From Streptomyces cyaneochromogenes (GTDB taxonomy: Bacteria; Actinomycetota; Actinomycetes; Streptomycetales; Streptomycetaceae), in assembly GCF_003963535.1 (NCBI RefSeq), contig NZ_CP034539.1:8308001-8372000 (forward strand): a stretch of DNA of 64,000 nucleotides, in the 5' to 3' direction. The notes below the pieces were generated by a model that was not told where the DNA came from, ran no database searches, and was given only the letters and a program-made list of their open reading frames with translations. Below are positions 50,753 through 59,010 of the stretch, one piece after another. The translations under genes and the position numbers were made by a program. How positions within the stretch are numbered: the first letter of the stretch is position 1; each line of letters begins with the position of its first letter.

Positions 50753-51874
50753 TCAGGCCCGCACGCGGGCGCGCTCGGGGTCGTACACGGGCGTGGGCCG
50801 GACCGTGGCGTCGGCCTTGGAACCGTCGGCGGCGACGGCGGTCAGCGCGGTGCCGGACTTCACGGCGTCGCGGTGCACCCGGGCCAGGCCGAGGGTGACT
50901 CCGTCGAGGACGGGGGAGGGCAGCGCCATCGTCACGTAGCCGATGTCCCGGCCGTCCAACTCCAGCCGGGCGCCCTCGGCGGCCTCCGGCGCGGCGTCCA
51001 CGACGACGCTGACGACGCGGCCGGTGACGCTGTCCTTCTTCGCCAGCAGTGCGTCCCGGCCCTGGAAGGGGCCCTTGTCGAAGTCGAGCGCCCAGCCCAT
51101 CCGGCACTCGAACGGGGTGACCGTGTGGTCGTACTCCAGCTCACCCATGATCATCCCGGCCTCGGTGCGGCAGGTCAGCAGGGCGAGGGCGCCGAACGCC
51201 CTGATACCCAGGTCCGCTCCGGCCTCGAGGACCGCGTCCCACAGCTCCAGCGCGCGCTCCCGCGGGACCTGGATCTCGTAGCCGAGCTCGGCGGTGAACC
51301 CGAGCCGGCTGACCTGTGCGGGAATGCCGGCGATGAGGGCGTCGCGCACGAAGGTGTAGTAGGGGAACGCGGCGTTGGACACGTCGACGTGGGTGAGGCG
51401 CTGCAGGACGTCGCGGCTGCGCGGGCCCTGCAGGGTCAGGACGGCGGACTCGTCGCGGCGCTCGGTGACCGTGGTCCCGGCGGGGGTGTGCGCGGCCAGC
51501 GACTGCTGGGTGGCCGGATTGCCGCCGGTGACGACGACGTGGTCAGGCGCGAGGACGGCCACGGTCACGTCGTCCACCATCATCCCGTCGTCGTCGACCA
51601 CGACCCCGTAGGCGATGCGTCCGGCGCCCAGCCCCTTGACGCTGCGCGAGAAGACGGCGTCGACGGCGGGGACCGCGTCCTCACCCTCGACATGCCACTT
51701 GTAGAGCATCGAGTACTCGGAGGCCCCGACGGTGGTGCGGATCGCCTCGTACTCCTCGGCCGGATCACCGATGGCCAGCGGTACGGCGTTGCCGTAGACG
51801 TCGATCCACTCCTCGACCCGGTCCGCGTAGCGGGGAGCGAACGGGGTGGTGCTCAGTCCTTCGGGGATGGCCAT
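50753..51874 (-). CDS. GcvT-like THF-dependent aminomethyltransferase/demethylase
   Basis: A 373-aa stand-alone GcvT-family protein. EYEAIRTTVGASEYSMLYKWHVEGEDA, KGLGAGRIAYGVVVDDDGMMVDDVTVAVLAPDHVVVTGG, LTLQGPRSRDVLQRL and SRLGFTAELGYEIQVPRERALELWDAVLEAGADLGIRAFGALALLTCRTEAGM match the THF-binding core. It is not with gcvH/gcvP, so it is unlikely to be glycine cleavage T protein; relatives demethylate dimethylglycine, DMSP or methoxyaromatics. ATG 51874 has GGAG upstream. It leads the operon with purU and folD and is divergent from TetR 2. Confidence 0.87.
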   Translation of the reverse strand: MAIPEGLSTTPFAPRYADRVEEWIDVYGNAVPLAIGDPAEEYEAIRTTVGASEYSMLYKWHVEGEDAVPAVDAVFSRSVKGLGAGRIAYGVVVDDDGMMVDDVTVAVLAPDHVVVTGGNPATQQSLAAHTPAGTTVTERRDESAVLTLQGPRSRDVLQRLTHVDVSNAAFPYYTFVRDALIAGIPAQVSRLGFTAELGYEIQVPRERALELWDAVLEAGADLGIRAFGALALLTCRTEAGMIMGELEYDHTVTPFECRMGWALDFDKGPFQGRDALLAKKDSVTGRVVSVVVDAAPEAAEGARLELDGRDIGYVTMALPSPVLDGVTLGLARVHRDAVKSGTALTAVAADGSKADATVRPTPVYDPERARVRA

Positions 51875-51917
51875 GGGGACTCCAGTGGAGAGAGGTGGCA
51901 TGCGCTGCAGCGAGAAT

Positions 51918-51933
51918 CTATCCATCTGGATAA
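51918..51933. promoter_or_regulatory. Operator between the C1 operon and TetR 2
   Basis: CTATCC-ATCT-GGATAA, the third copy of the TTATCC-N4-GGATAA element. On the minus strand it follows a -35-like TTGACA (51936-51941) of the GcvT-like operon, so it lies in the promoter spacer as at 42449. A further GGATAG half site lies at 51944-51949. Confidence 0.7.
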
Positions 51934-51985
51934 CTTGTCAATAGGATAGATTGACCTTTGGGGGCGGTAGGCAGAGGGAGGGCGA

Positions 51986-52609
51986 GTGACTGCCGTGGCA
52001 GAGACGGACTGCGAGGCCGGCCAGGAGGCCCGGCCCGGTTACGGCGAAGGGCGGGAGGCGCTCCTGGCGGCGGCCGTCAGGGTGGTGGCCCGGGGCGGCC
52101 TGCGCAAGCTGACCTACCGTGCCGTCGCAGCCGAAGCCGGTGTCACGCACGGGCTGGTAGCCCACCACTTCGGATCGCGTGACGCCCTGCTCGAAGAGGC
52201 GCTGCGGTGGTGTGTCACCCGCAGCATCGAGACGTCCTCGCTGGTGCCCGCCAGTGGAAGGCTGGAGGACTTCGCCGCGACCCTGGCCGACTTCATCGCG
52301 GCCGACCCCGACGTCCAGGCCTTCCAGTATGAGCTGAAGCTCGAATCCCGCCGACGGCCGGAGCTGTGCCACCACGTGGACGTGCTCTACGACGCCTATC
52401 GCGACGCCGTCCGAGAGGCCTTGGCCTGCTTCGACGTGTCACAGGAGATGACGGAGATCGTCTTCGCGGCTCTGGACGGCCTGGTCTTCCACCAGGTCAC
52501 GTCCGGCGCGCCGGACCGCACCAAGGAGAGTGTCGACGCCCTGCGCCGGCTCCTCGCGGCCCATCGCGCGCAGGCGTCACCGGGGGGCGACCGGCCGTAC
52601 CCTGAATGA
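51986..52609 (+). CDS. TetR family regulator (paralogue 2)
   Basis: A 207-aa protein. HTH REALLAAAVRVVARGGLRKLTYRAVAAEAGVTHGLVAHHFGSRDALLEEAL (~23-73) is nearly identical to that of the TetR at 41723; the ligand domain also aligns (VQAFQYELKLESRRRPEL), but the last third differs, which may give a different inducer response. It is divergent from the C1 operon with the shared operator in between. Start at 51986 as GTG. Confidence 0.9.
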   Translation: MTAVAETDCEAGQEARPGYGEGREALLAAAVRVVARGGLRKLTYRAVAAEAGVTHGLVAHHFGSRDALLEEALRWCVTRSIETSSLVPASGRLEDFAATLADFIAADPDVQAFQYELKLESRRRPELCHHVDVLYDAYRDAVREALACFDVSQEMTEIVFAALDGLVFHQVTSGAPDRTKESVDALRRLLAAHRAQASPGGDRPYPE

Positions 52610-52707
52610 GCCGAAACTCTCCTGCACCGGCTTCAGGAGCGGCGATGACGAGCATTTTCAAAGGGCGTGACCAGCCATTCCGGCCACACGGCAGGCTTTC
52701 CTCAGTC

Positions 52708-52975
52708 ATGCCGGCGCCCGTCGGCGCGACCGCGGTGCTGGACCAGGGCCTGCGGTTCACCGGGTGGAGCCGGGAAGCCGAGGAGCTGTTCGGTCCGGCG
52801 TCCGAAAGAAGTCCTCGGTCGGCCCGCCGACGCCGTCCTGGCCCCAGGCCCCCGAGGACGCCGCCGTACTGCTGCTGCTCCGCTTCCACGCCGTGGCCGA
52901 GGGACTGGTGGCGACGTGGGAGGTGGCCTCCGACCCCGAGAAGTGGAACGAGCGCGTTCGCTGGCCTGCAACCAG
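52708..52975 (+). pseudogene. PAS-domain regulator fragment
   Basis: The start of a PAS-containing protein is readable across shifted frames: PVGATAVLDQGLRFTGWSREAEELFG, then EVLGRPADAVLA, then PEDAAVLLLLRFHAVAEGLVATWEV. It resembles N-termini of Streptomyces PAS/PP2C (SpoIIE-type) phosphatases. Frameshifts and an abrupt end at the MarR-like repeat show that it is broken. The bases 52610-52707 before it hold nothing recognisable. Confidence 0.55.
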
Positions 52976-52978
52976 CTT

Positions 52979-53176
52979 ACGAAGGCTTCCTCCTCGTTGA
53001 ACGCCGGAAAGAGGCGCTGCATCAGCTCCTGCCCTTCGTCGGTCAGGCTCAGGAGCACCAGCCTGCCGTCGGTGGGATGGTCTGCTCGCTGCACAAGCCC
53101 TCGTCCTTCCAACGTCCGGGCCACCCCCGTGAGCGTGCCCTTGGAAATCCCGGCCTTTTCGGCCACGTGCCGCGTC
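52979..53176 (-). pseudogene. Fragment of a MarR gene, direct repeat of 59913-60110
   Basis: A 198-bp segment identical except for one base to the HTH-encoding part of the intact MarR gene at 59759-60361, in the same orientation. The flanks differ completely. It encodes AGISKGTLTGVARTLEGRGLVQR and DGRLVLLSLTDEGQELMQRLFPAFNEEEAF but lacks both ends. The near identity implies a recent duplication. Confidence 0.92.
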
Positions 53177-53249
53177 GAGCGAGATCTGCCTCCGGAGTGG
53201 GGTGCGAAGGGCGGTCCACGCGGGCGGCCTTGACCGAACGAACCGGTCG

Positions 53250-54047
53250 TCATCCCGGAGTCGCCCTGCCGTGCCGCCAGTAACCGACGAAAGTGATGTC
53301 GGACTTGTCGACGCCGCGCTCATGGACGAGGTGCCGCCGCAGTGTCGTGGGCAGGTGATTCTCACCCGCCACGAAGGTGGCGAAGCGCCCTGCCGGCAGG
53401 GCGGCCTTCATCACGGTCTCGAGCGCGTAGCGCCCCGGAAGTCCGGGGCGGCCGTCGCGCGGAAGCCAGTGCACGCTGACGTTCTGTGGCGTGTTCAACT
53501 TCTGGATGTCCGCGCTGCTGGGTACCTCGAGGAACACTTCGCTGGGCAACGCGCCCTCGTCGGAGTCCAGGATGGACAGGATGGCCGGTACCGCGGTCTC
53601 GTCCCCTACGAGCAGTTGCCATTCCACGCCATGGGGCGGGCTGTAGGTGGCTCCCTCGTCGAGGATGCCGACCGGTTCGCCGGGGCGGGCACCCCGCGCC
53701 CAGGTGGAGGCCGGACTGTCCCCTTCGTGGAGCACGAACTCGATGTCCAGTTCGTTGCGGTCGGGCCAGAAGTGCCGGACCGTGTAGAAACGGACGTAGG
53801 GGCGTGCCGCCTTGCCCGTCATCATGTACTGCGCCATCCATGTGGCGTCGGACCGGGAGGGCAGCCAGAGCCGGTCCTGGCCGGGCCGCCGGAACAGGAG
53901 CCTGAATGCCTGGTCGACTCCGATCGGCCGGAAGTCCTTGAGGTCCTCTCCGCCCACGGTCACCAGCAGGAAGTTTCCGGGCCTCCACTCCTTGCGCACG
54001 ACTGCGACCGACAGCACCCGACGGCTGACGGGCTTGATCCGGTTCAT
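53250..54047 (-). CDS. Siderophore-interacting protein (FAD-type ferric reductase)
   Basis: A 265-aa SIP-family flavoprotein. RPYVRFYTVRHFWPDRNELDIEFVLHEGDSPASTWARGARPGEPVGI is the FAD-binding R-x-Y-T-x-R signature plus the SIP segment; LLVGDETAVPAILSIL and FVAGENHLPTTLRRHLVHERGVDKSDITFVGYWRHG are the C-terminal SIP motifs. It releases iron from ferric siderophores by reduction in the cytoplasm. ATG 54047 follows GAGGACGTCACC; a canonical iron box lies 73 bp upstream. Confidence 0.92.
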   Translation of the reverse strand: MNRIKPVSRRVLSVAVVRKEWRPGNFLLVTVGGEDLKDFRPIGVDQAFRLLFRRPGQDRLWLPSRSDATWMAQYMMTGKAARPYVRFYTVRHFWPDRNELDIEFVLHEGDSPASTWARGARPGEPVGILDEGATYSPPHGVEWQLLVGDETAVPAILSILDSDEGALPSEVFLEVPSSADIQKLNTPQNVSVHWLPRDGRPGLPGRYALETVMKAALPAGRFATFVAGENHLPTTLRRHLVHERGVDKSDITFVGYWRHGRATPG

Positions 54048-54119
54048 GGTGACGTCCTCTTCCTCTGCGTCGACGCCGCAACGGGAGGTGGGTGGGTACG
54101 CACCACGCCCGGGCATCAA

Positions 54120-54135
54120 GTAAGGCATGCCTAAC
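54120..54135. promoter_or_regulatory. Iron box (DtxR/DmdR-type)
   Basis: GTAAGGCATGCCTAAC, a dyad with one mismatch, matches the core of actinomycete DmdR/IdeR operators (TTAGG...CCTAA). Its position upstream of the siderophore-interacting protein gene predicts iron repression. Confidence 0.7.
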
Positions 54136-54255
54136 CGTAGAATGGCGCTTGTGCGCATGGTGGCCATGCGATACCCCGGAACGGCCAGACCGTGATCGGA
54201 GCACGGGGCGAACGGGACTGGTGGGCTGGGACGGGACGGATCGGCGGATGGAGAG

Positions 54256-55020
54256 GTGAGCGTCTTGGCTCAGGTGACAGCTCTGGGCGAGGGAACCGCC
54301 TCTCCGATCCTGGGCATCGATCACCGGCGTGCGCATCCGCCCCTCCAGATGGCACCCCATACCCATGCGGAGCCGATGCTGTTGTGGGCGTCGACCACTT
54401 CCGTCACCCTGCGCACGGTCTCGCACGACTGGCTGGTACCTCCGGGGCACGGCCTGTGGATTCCCGGCCGCGTCGAGCACACGGGGACGACACGGCACGC
54501 CGGTGAACTGTGCGTCATCCGGTTCATGGCCACGCGCTGCCCCATCGACTGGGCGCAGCCCACCGGCGTCGCCGTCGGGCCGCTGCTTCGTGAGCTCATC
54601 CGATACCTGCGGGCCGAGCCGGACGCGGCGAGCCGCCGGCATGCCGAAGCTCTCCTCTTCGAGGTCCTCCGGCCGCTGCCGGCCCACTCGATCCAGGTGC
54701 CCATGCCCGCCGAACCGCGCTTGCGTACGATCACCGAGCGACTCATCGACTCGCCCGGAGATCAGCGAGAACTGGCGATGTGGGCGGCGGAGGTGCACAG
54801 CGGGGTGCGTACTCTGTCGCGGCTCTTCCTCGCCGAGACGGGACTGACCTTCTCGCAGTGGAGGACTCGGGTCCGTGTCCGCGCCGCAGTGGGCCATCTG
54901 GCGACCGGCACGTCCGTCAAGGCCACCGCGCGGGCTGTGGGATACCGAAAGCCCAGCGCCTTCATCGCCGCCTTTCAGCGCGTGACCGGGCAGACGCCCG
55001 GTACCTACGGGGGCGAGTAG
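54256..55020 (+). CDS. AraC family transcriptional regulator
   Basis: A 254-aa protein. N-terminal cupin-like sensor (HTHAEPMLLWAS, VPPGHGLWIPGRVEHTG) and C-terminal double HTH (LAMWAAEVHSGVRTLSRLFLAETGLTFSQWRTRVRVRAAVGHL, VGYRKPSAFIAAFQRVTGQTPGTY). It is divergent from the siderophore-interacting protein gene, which it may control. The start is a GTG at 54256. Confidence 0.9.
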   Translation: MSVLAQVTALGEGTASPILGIDHRRAHPPLQMAPHTHAEPMLLWASTTSVTLRTVSHDWLVPPGHGLWIPGRVEHTGTTRHAGELCVIRFMATRCPIDWAQPTGVAVGPLLRELIRYLRAEPDAASRRHAEALLFEVLRPLPAHSIQVPMPAEPRLRTITERLIDSPGDQRELAMWAAEVHSGVRTLSRLFLAETGLTFSQWRTRVRVRAAVGHLATGTSVKATARAVGYRKPSAFIAAFQRVTGQTPGTYGGE

Positions 55021-55082
55021 GAGCCATGCAGCGAGTGCGGTTTGGTGTCACATGATGTGACGCTCGGGTTGAGCGGGTTGTC

Positions 55083-55335
55083 AGCTGTGCTGGGATTGGT
55101 CCCCTTTGGCGGACATCCTCCTTCTGGAGCGGCGGCGTCAGGATCGCCGCGAACCGTTCCTCGTCATCGGCGATCGACGCGAGGATGTTGTGGACGGTGA
55201 ACGACACCTCCGCAACCCGCCGGTCCTTGGGCCACTTCGACGCGGTCTGCCGGGCCTGCTTCACCGTGCAGTAGGACATCCCGATGTCCTCGGACAGGCG
55301 GAACAGCGGCTCCTTCACCGTGAAGGAGCCCTCAT
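55083..55335 (-). pseudogene. DUF6192-like gene fragment
   Basis: The minus strand reads LFRLSEDIGMSYCTVKQARQTASKWPKDRRVAEVSFTVHNILASIADDEERFAAI, matching the N-terminal helical region of DUF6192 proteins, which are common in Streptomyces. No proper start and no C-terminal domain remain. Confidence 0.55.
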
Positions 55336-55673
55336 CCGCCGCCCCTCCGCCGCGCCCGCGCACAGCTCGATCTCTTCGGGCATGGGTTCACCGCCAACCA
55401 GCAGGCCGGGCACGGAAGTTGACCGTGACGAGACCGAGGATCGAAAACAGGTACTGATGTCCGGGCAGCGGTGTCGCACGGACGTGCCGGATTTCTCGAC
55501 GATGGCCAATGGGGTATGCAGAAGCGTCGACGGCCTGTGCAAACAATTCCCGGTCTCTGGCTCTGTCACCGACCGCAGGGATTGTACGGAGGAGAATTCC
55601 ACGCTCGGAGAGGCGTATCCAGGGATAAAACTGTCCTACCCGGCCGCGTAGCGGACAGCGCACACTGGCCAGT
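55336..55673. other. Intergenic stretch, nothing recognised
   Basis: About 340 bp between the DUF6192 fragment and the XRE pseudogene. I see no gene, strong hairpin or repeat. It presumably holds the former promoter of the XRE pseudogene. Confidence 0.5.
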
Positions 55674-56376
55674 ATGAACAGCAGTAAGGAGCTGGGCCAA
55701 TTCCTGAAGGCCGGTCGGGTCGAGCTCAGCCCCAGTACGGTCGGCCTGCCCGAAAGTGACCGCCCGCGCCGCGTGGCCGGCCTGCGCCGGGACGAGGGCG
55801 CCATGCTGGCGGCGATCAGCACCGACTACTGCACCCGCTTGGAGCAGGGGCGCACAACTCCTCCGCGTCCGTGCTGTCCGAGCTCGTCCGGGTCCTGCAC
55901 CTGAGCGACGACCAACGGAACCATATGTTCGAGCTGGCCGGAATGAGGCCGACGCCGGTCGGGCGCCGCAGAAGGCGCATCCGCGACTGCGTACCGTACT
56001 GAACGAGCTCAGCGTGACCCCCGGGGGTGATCCTGGGCCGGTACCTGGACGTCCTGGCGTGGAACCCGATGGCCACCGCCTTGTCCGGCACCGATTTCGC
56101 CGAGGTCCCCGTGCGGCAGCGCAATTAAGTCCGGCAGCTCTTCACCGACCCGGCCATGGGGTGGTGGGGAGGCGGTCATGGGGTGCCCCGCACCGGAGGT
56201 ACCAAGGTGTTCCGCCACCCGGTCGCCGGTGAACTCACCCTCGCCTGGGACGCTCTCACCTACGTGGCCGACCCCGACCGGCAACTGATCGTCTGGAGCG
56301 CCGAACCCGGTTCGCGCACCTATGCGGGGCTGAGCTTCCTCTCCTCCTGGGCGGCAACCTGCGCCATGAATTCGTA
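55674..56376 (+). pseudogene. Decayed XRE (MmyB-like) regulator
   Basis: The first 62 residues (LGQFLKAGRVELSPSTVGLPESDRPRRVAGLRRDEGAMLAAISTDYCTRLEQG) parallel the intact XRE protein at 57382. Then the frame shifts (VLSELVRVLHLSDDQRNHMFELAGM), stops occur, and the end is again readable as KVFRHPVAGELTLAWDALTYVADPDRQLIVWSAEPGSRTYAGLSFLSSWA. All parts are present, but at least two indels and stop codons break it. Confidence 0.85.
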
Positions 56377-56511
56377 AAACCAACAGGTGGCCCGGGCATA
56401 AAAGCAGGGACAGCGCAGCCAGGGACTAATCCTTCCTACCTTCGCATTCGGATTTCGTGTCACGCTTCCGGAGCACGATTCACGCAATGCTTTCCGAGGA
56501 GCAATATCCCC

Positions 56512-57111
56512 ATGTCCTCTCTCTCCCGTCCCGCTGTCGCCGTCGCTTTCCATTCCGGCTACGGCCACACCGCCGTGATAGCCGAGGCCGTGGCGCGTGG
56601 TGCCGCGCAGGCCGGGGCCGAGGTGATCTCCATTCCTGTGGACACGATCACGGATGAGCAGTGGGTACAGCTGGACGCCGCCGACGCGATCATCTTCGGT
56701 GCCCCCACCTACATGGGCACCGCCTCCGCCGCCTTCCACACCTTCGCCGAGGCCAGCAGCAAGCGCTGGTACACCCAGACCTGGGCCGACAAGATCGCCG
56801 CCGGGTTCACCAACTCCGGTGCGAAGAACGGCGACAAGTCCTCGACCCTGGGCTATTTCTTCACCCTGGCCGCCCAGCACGGCATGCACTGGGTCAGCCT
56901 CGGCGTGCAGCCGGGCTGGGCCTCCACCGAAGGCAGCGAGGACGACATCAACCGTCTGGGCTACTTCGCCGGTGCGGGCGCCCAGACCCCGGTCGATGCC
57001 GGTCCGGAAGCGGTCCACAAGGCGGACATCGCCACCGCCGAGGGCCTCGGCGCCCGCGTCGCGCAGCAGACCGCGTTCTTCCGCGCCGGCCGCGCCGCCC
57101 TGGCCGCCTGA
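56512..57111 (+). CDS. Flavodoxin-like NAD(P)H:quinone oxidoreductase (WrbA-like)
   Basis: A 199-aa flavodoxin-fold protein. VAVAFHSGYGHTAVIAEAVARGAAQAGAEV binds FMN phosphate; ADAIIFGAPTYMGTASAAFHTFAEASSKRWYTQTWADKIAAGFTNSGAKNGDKSSTL matches WrbA/NADPH-dependent FMN reductase proteins. It should reduce quinones by two electrons. It lies between the decayed and intact XRE genes; such regulator/oxidoreductase pairs are common in Streptomyces. ATG with GAGGAG upstream. Confidence 0.88.
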   Translation: MSSLSRPAVAVAFHSGYGHTAVIAEAVARGAAQAGAEVISIPVDTITDEQWVQLDAADAIIFGAPTYMGTASAAFHTFAEASSKRWYTQTWADKIAAGFTNSGAKNGDKSSTLGYFFTLAAQHGMHWVSLGVQPGWASTEGSEDDINRLGYFAGAGAQTPVDAGPEAVHKADIATAEGLGARVAQQTAFFRAGRAALAA

Positions 57112-57120
57112 ACCCAGAAC

Positions 57121-57276
57121 CACCCAGCTCCGCGCCGGCCTGTACGTCGTGCGCTGGACCGAGCCGGTGACCACGTCACCCACATCGAGGACTACACCGA
57201 GGGGACCTGCATGGCCGGCTCCGTCATCGGTGGCGAGTTTGTCCAGCTCCACGGGAAGTGGACCCGCGTCCGCTGA
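57121..57276 (+). pseudogene. MoaF-like gene 3' remnant
   Basis: After the flavodoxin-like gene the sequence reads LRAGLYVVRWTEP and, one frame later, GDHVTHIEDYTEGTCMAGSVIGGEFVQLHGKWTRVR-stop. This is the end of a MoaF-type lipocalin-like domain (VTHVQD...GTW). The N-terminus is gone and a frameshift is present. Confidence 0.5.
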
Positions 57277-57381
57277 ACCCGTGGTGACGGCCGCAGGTCG
57301 CACTTCATCTTGAAGGTGAGGGGCTTCCAGGGACAAATCTCTCCCCCTGACAACACCGCTCTCCGATGTCAGGGTGATGGC

Positions 57382-58254
57382 ATGAACCGCGATCCTCACC
57401 GCCACGATCTGGGGGAATTCCTCAAGGCGCGCCGCGCCGAGCTCGACCCGGCCGCCGTCGGCCTGCCCGACGGCGGCGGCCCGCGGCGCGTCGCGGGTCT
57501 GCGCCGTGAGGAGATCGCCGTACTGGCGGCCATCAGCACCGACTACTACGCCCGCCTCGAGCAGGGCCGTATCCAGCCCTCGCCGTCCGTGCTGGAGTCC
57601 CTGGCCCGCGTCCTGCACCTGGACGACGACCAGCGGGCCTACCTGTACGAGCTCGCGGCCAAGGAGGAGTTCCGCCCGCCCCGCCGGAAGCCTCGCCCCA
57701 AGGCGCAGCCGCAGCTGCAGCGCATGATCGACGACATGGCGCACACCCCCGCCTTCGTGATCGGACCGCGCACCGAGATCGTCGCCTGGAACGCCATGGG
57801 CGCCGCCCTGATCACCGACTTCGCCAAGATCCCCGAGAAGCAGCGTTACCACATCAGGCTGCTCATCACCGACCCCGCGATGCGCCAGCTGTACGCGGAC
57901 TGGGAGGGTGTCACCCGGCAGGCCATCGCCCTGATGCGGATGCACAACACGAACAACCCCGGGGACCCGCAACTCGCTGCCATCGTGGGGGAACTCTCCG
58001 CCCGGGACGAGCAGTTCCGCCAGTGGTGGGGCGCGCACCACGTCGCCTTCTGCGACACCGGCACCAAACACCTGCGCCACCCTGTCGTCGGGGACCTGCA
58101 CCTGGACTGGAACGCCGTCACCTGGGCCGCCGACCCCTACCTGCACATCATCGTCTGGACCGCCGAGTCCGGCACCCCGACCCACGACAGCCTGCGCATG
58201 CTGGCCTCATGGGCGGCCGACCCGAGCCGCACGACCAGCGACAGCTCCACCTGA
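57382..58254 (+). CDS. XRE family regulator with MmyB-like ligand-binding domain
   Basis: A 290-aa protein. HTH (~10-75: LGEFLKARRAELDPAAVGLPDGGGPRRVAGLRREEIAVLAAISTDYYARLEQGRIQPS) then the MmyB-like PAS-type domain (PAFVIGPRTEIVAWNAMGAALITDF, FRQWWGAHHVAFCDTGTKHLRHPVVGDLHLDWNAVTWAADPYLHIIVW). Such regulators commonly control an adjacent oxidoreductase; here the flavodoxin-like gene upstream is the candidate. Confidence 0.9.
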   Translation: MNRDPHRHDLGEFLKARRAELDPAAVGLPDGGGPRRVAGLRREEIAVLAAISTDYYARLEQGRIQPSPSVLESLARVLHLDDDQRAYLYELAAKEEFRPPRRKPRPKAQPQLQRMIDDMAHTPAFVIGPRTEIVAWNAMGAALITDFAKIPEKQRYHIRLLITDPAMRQLYADWEGVTRQAIALMRMHNTNNPGDPQLAAIVGELSARDEQFRQWWGAHHVAFCDTGTKHLRHPVVGDLHLDWNAVTWAADPYLHIIVWTAESGTPTHDSLRMLASWAADPSRTTSDSST

Positions 58255-58402
58255 CCGTCCCCGGTATTCCCTTCAAAGGGGGGAGCCGAGGCGCGCTCCA
58301 TCACTTCGAGCGGCAGGCGCATCTCCTTGTCCTCGACCGGGATGGCGTCGTGGATGACGGGAGAGGCGTACTTCGCAGGCGACTGCTCCGCCAGGTGGAA
58401 GC

Positions 58403-58881
58403 GATGCCCAGGGCATCTTCCTGATCGAGAACGAGGACACCTTCGAACAGGTCTGCAAGATTCCGGAGATCGCCGACACCTGGCTGTGCATCTGGGGCAA
58501 GGGCTACGCAACCGAAGGCCTGGCCGAATTCCTCTGCGGCCTCGACGGTCTGCCCGTCGCGGCATGGACGACCTCCACGCCCACGGCGTCCGCATCATCG
58601 GCAACCTCGCCGACCGCATTGGGCGGCCCGTCACACCCGTCGCGATGACCGCCGACCTTTACCGTGCCAGCACCAAATACCACCAGGAGCCCGCGAAACC
58701 GGAGGAGAACCGCAAGCTCGCCGCCCGGCTTGCGCACCAGGGTATCGAGGCTCTGCGCGATCTGGCCGACGAGATCGCTCGAACCGGCGGGCGCGGCTGC
58801 GAACAGGAGACCCTCTACGACGAAGTCCTGCCCACACTCCCAGGCCTGCTGAAAGCCCTGCACCTGCCCGGCAGCTGCTGA
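58403..58881 (+). pseudogene. JetD/DUF2220-like Toprim remnant
   Basis: Reads AQGIFLIENEDTFEQVCKIPEIADTWLCIWGKGYATEGLAEFL, then, after loss of one base near 58567, DDLHAHGVRIIGNLADRIGRPVTPVAMTADLYRA and GCEQETLYDEVLPTLPGLLKALH. The order 'ENExTF ... GxG ... WGDxxxHG' resembles the Toprim domain of DUF2220 proteins, including JetD of Wadjet anti-plasmid systems. The N-terminal two thirds are missing and no jetABC genes are seen, so it is a relic. Confidence 0.5.
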
Positions 58882-59010
58882 CTTCACGCCAGGCGGACAG
58901 AGCGGGGTGGCGCGCAATGCGGGCGGTCGGCACACACAGCTCATGGGACGAGGGTGCTTCGGCGACCATGGCGGGGGCGAACACGCCGCCCTCCTCGGGA
59001 GAGTGGGCCG

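Noticed and set aside
50753..51874. Glycine cleavage T protein
   Set aside because: No gcvH or gcvP nearby and the operon contains PurU and FolD; a THF-dependent demethylase-like role fits better.
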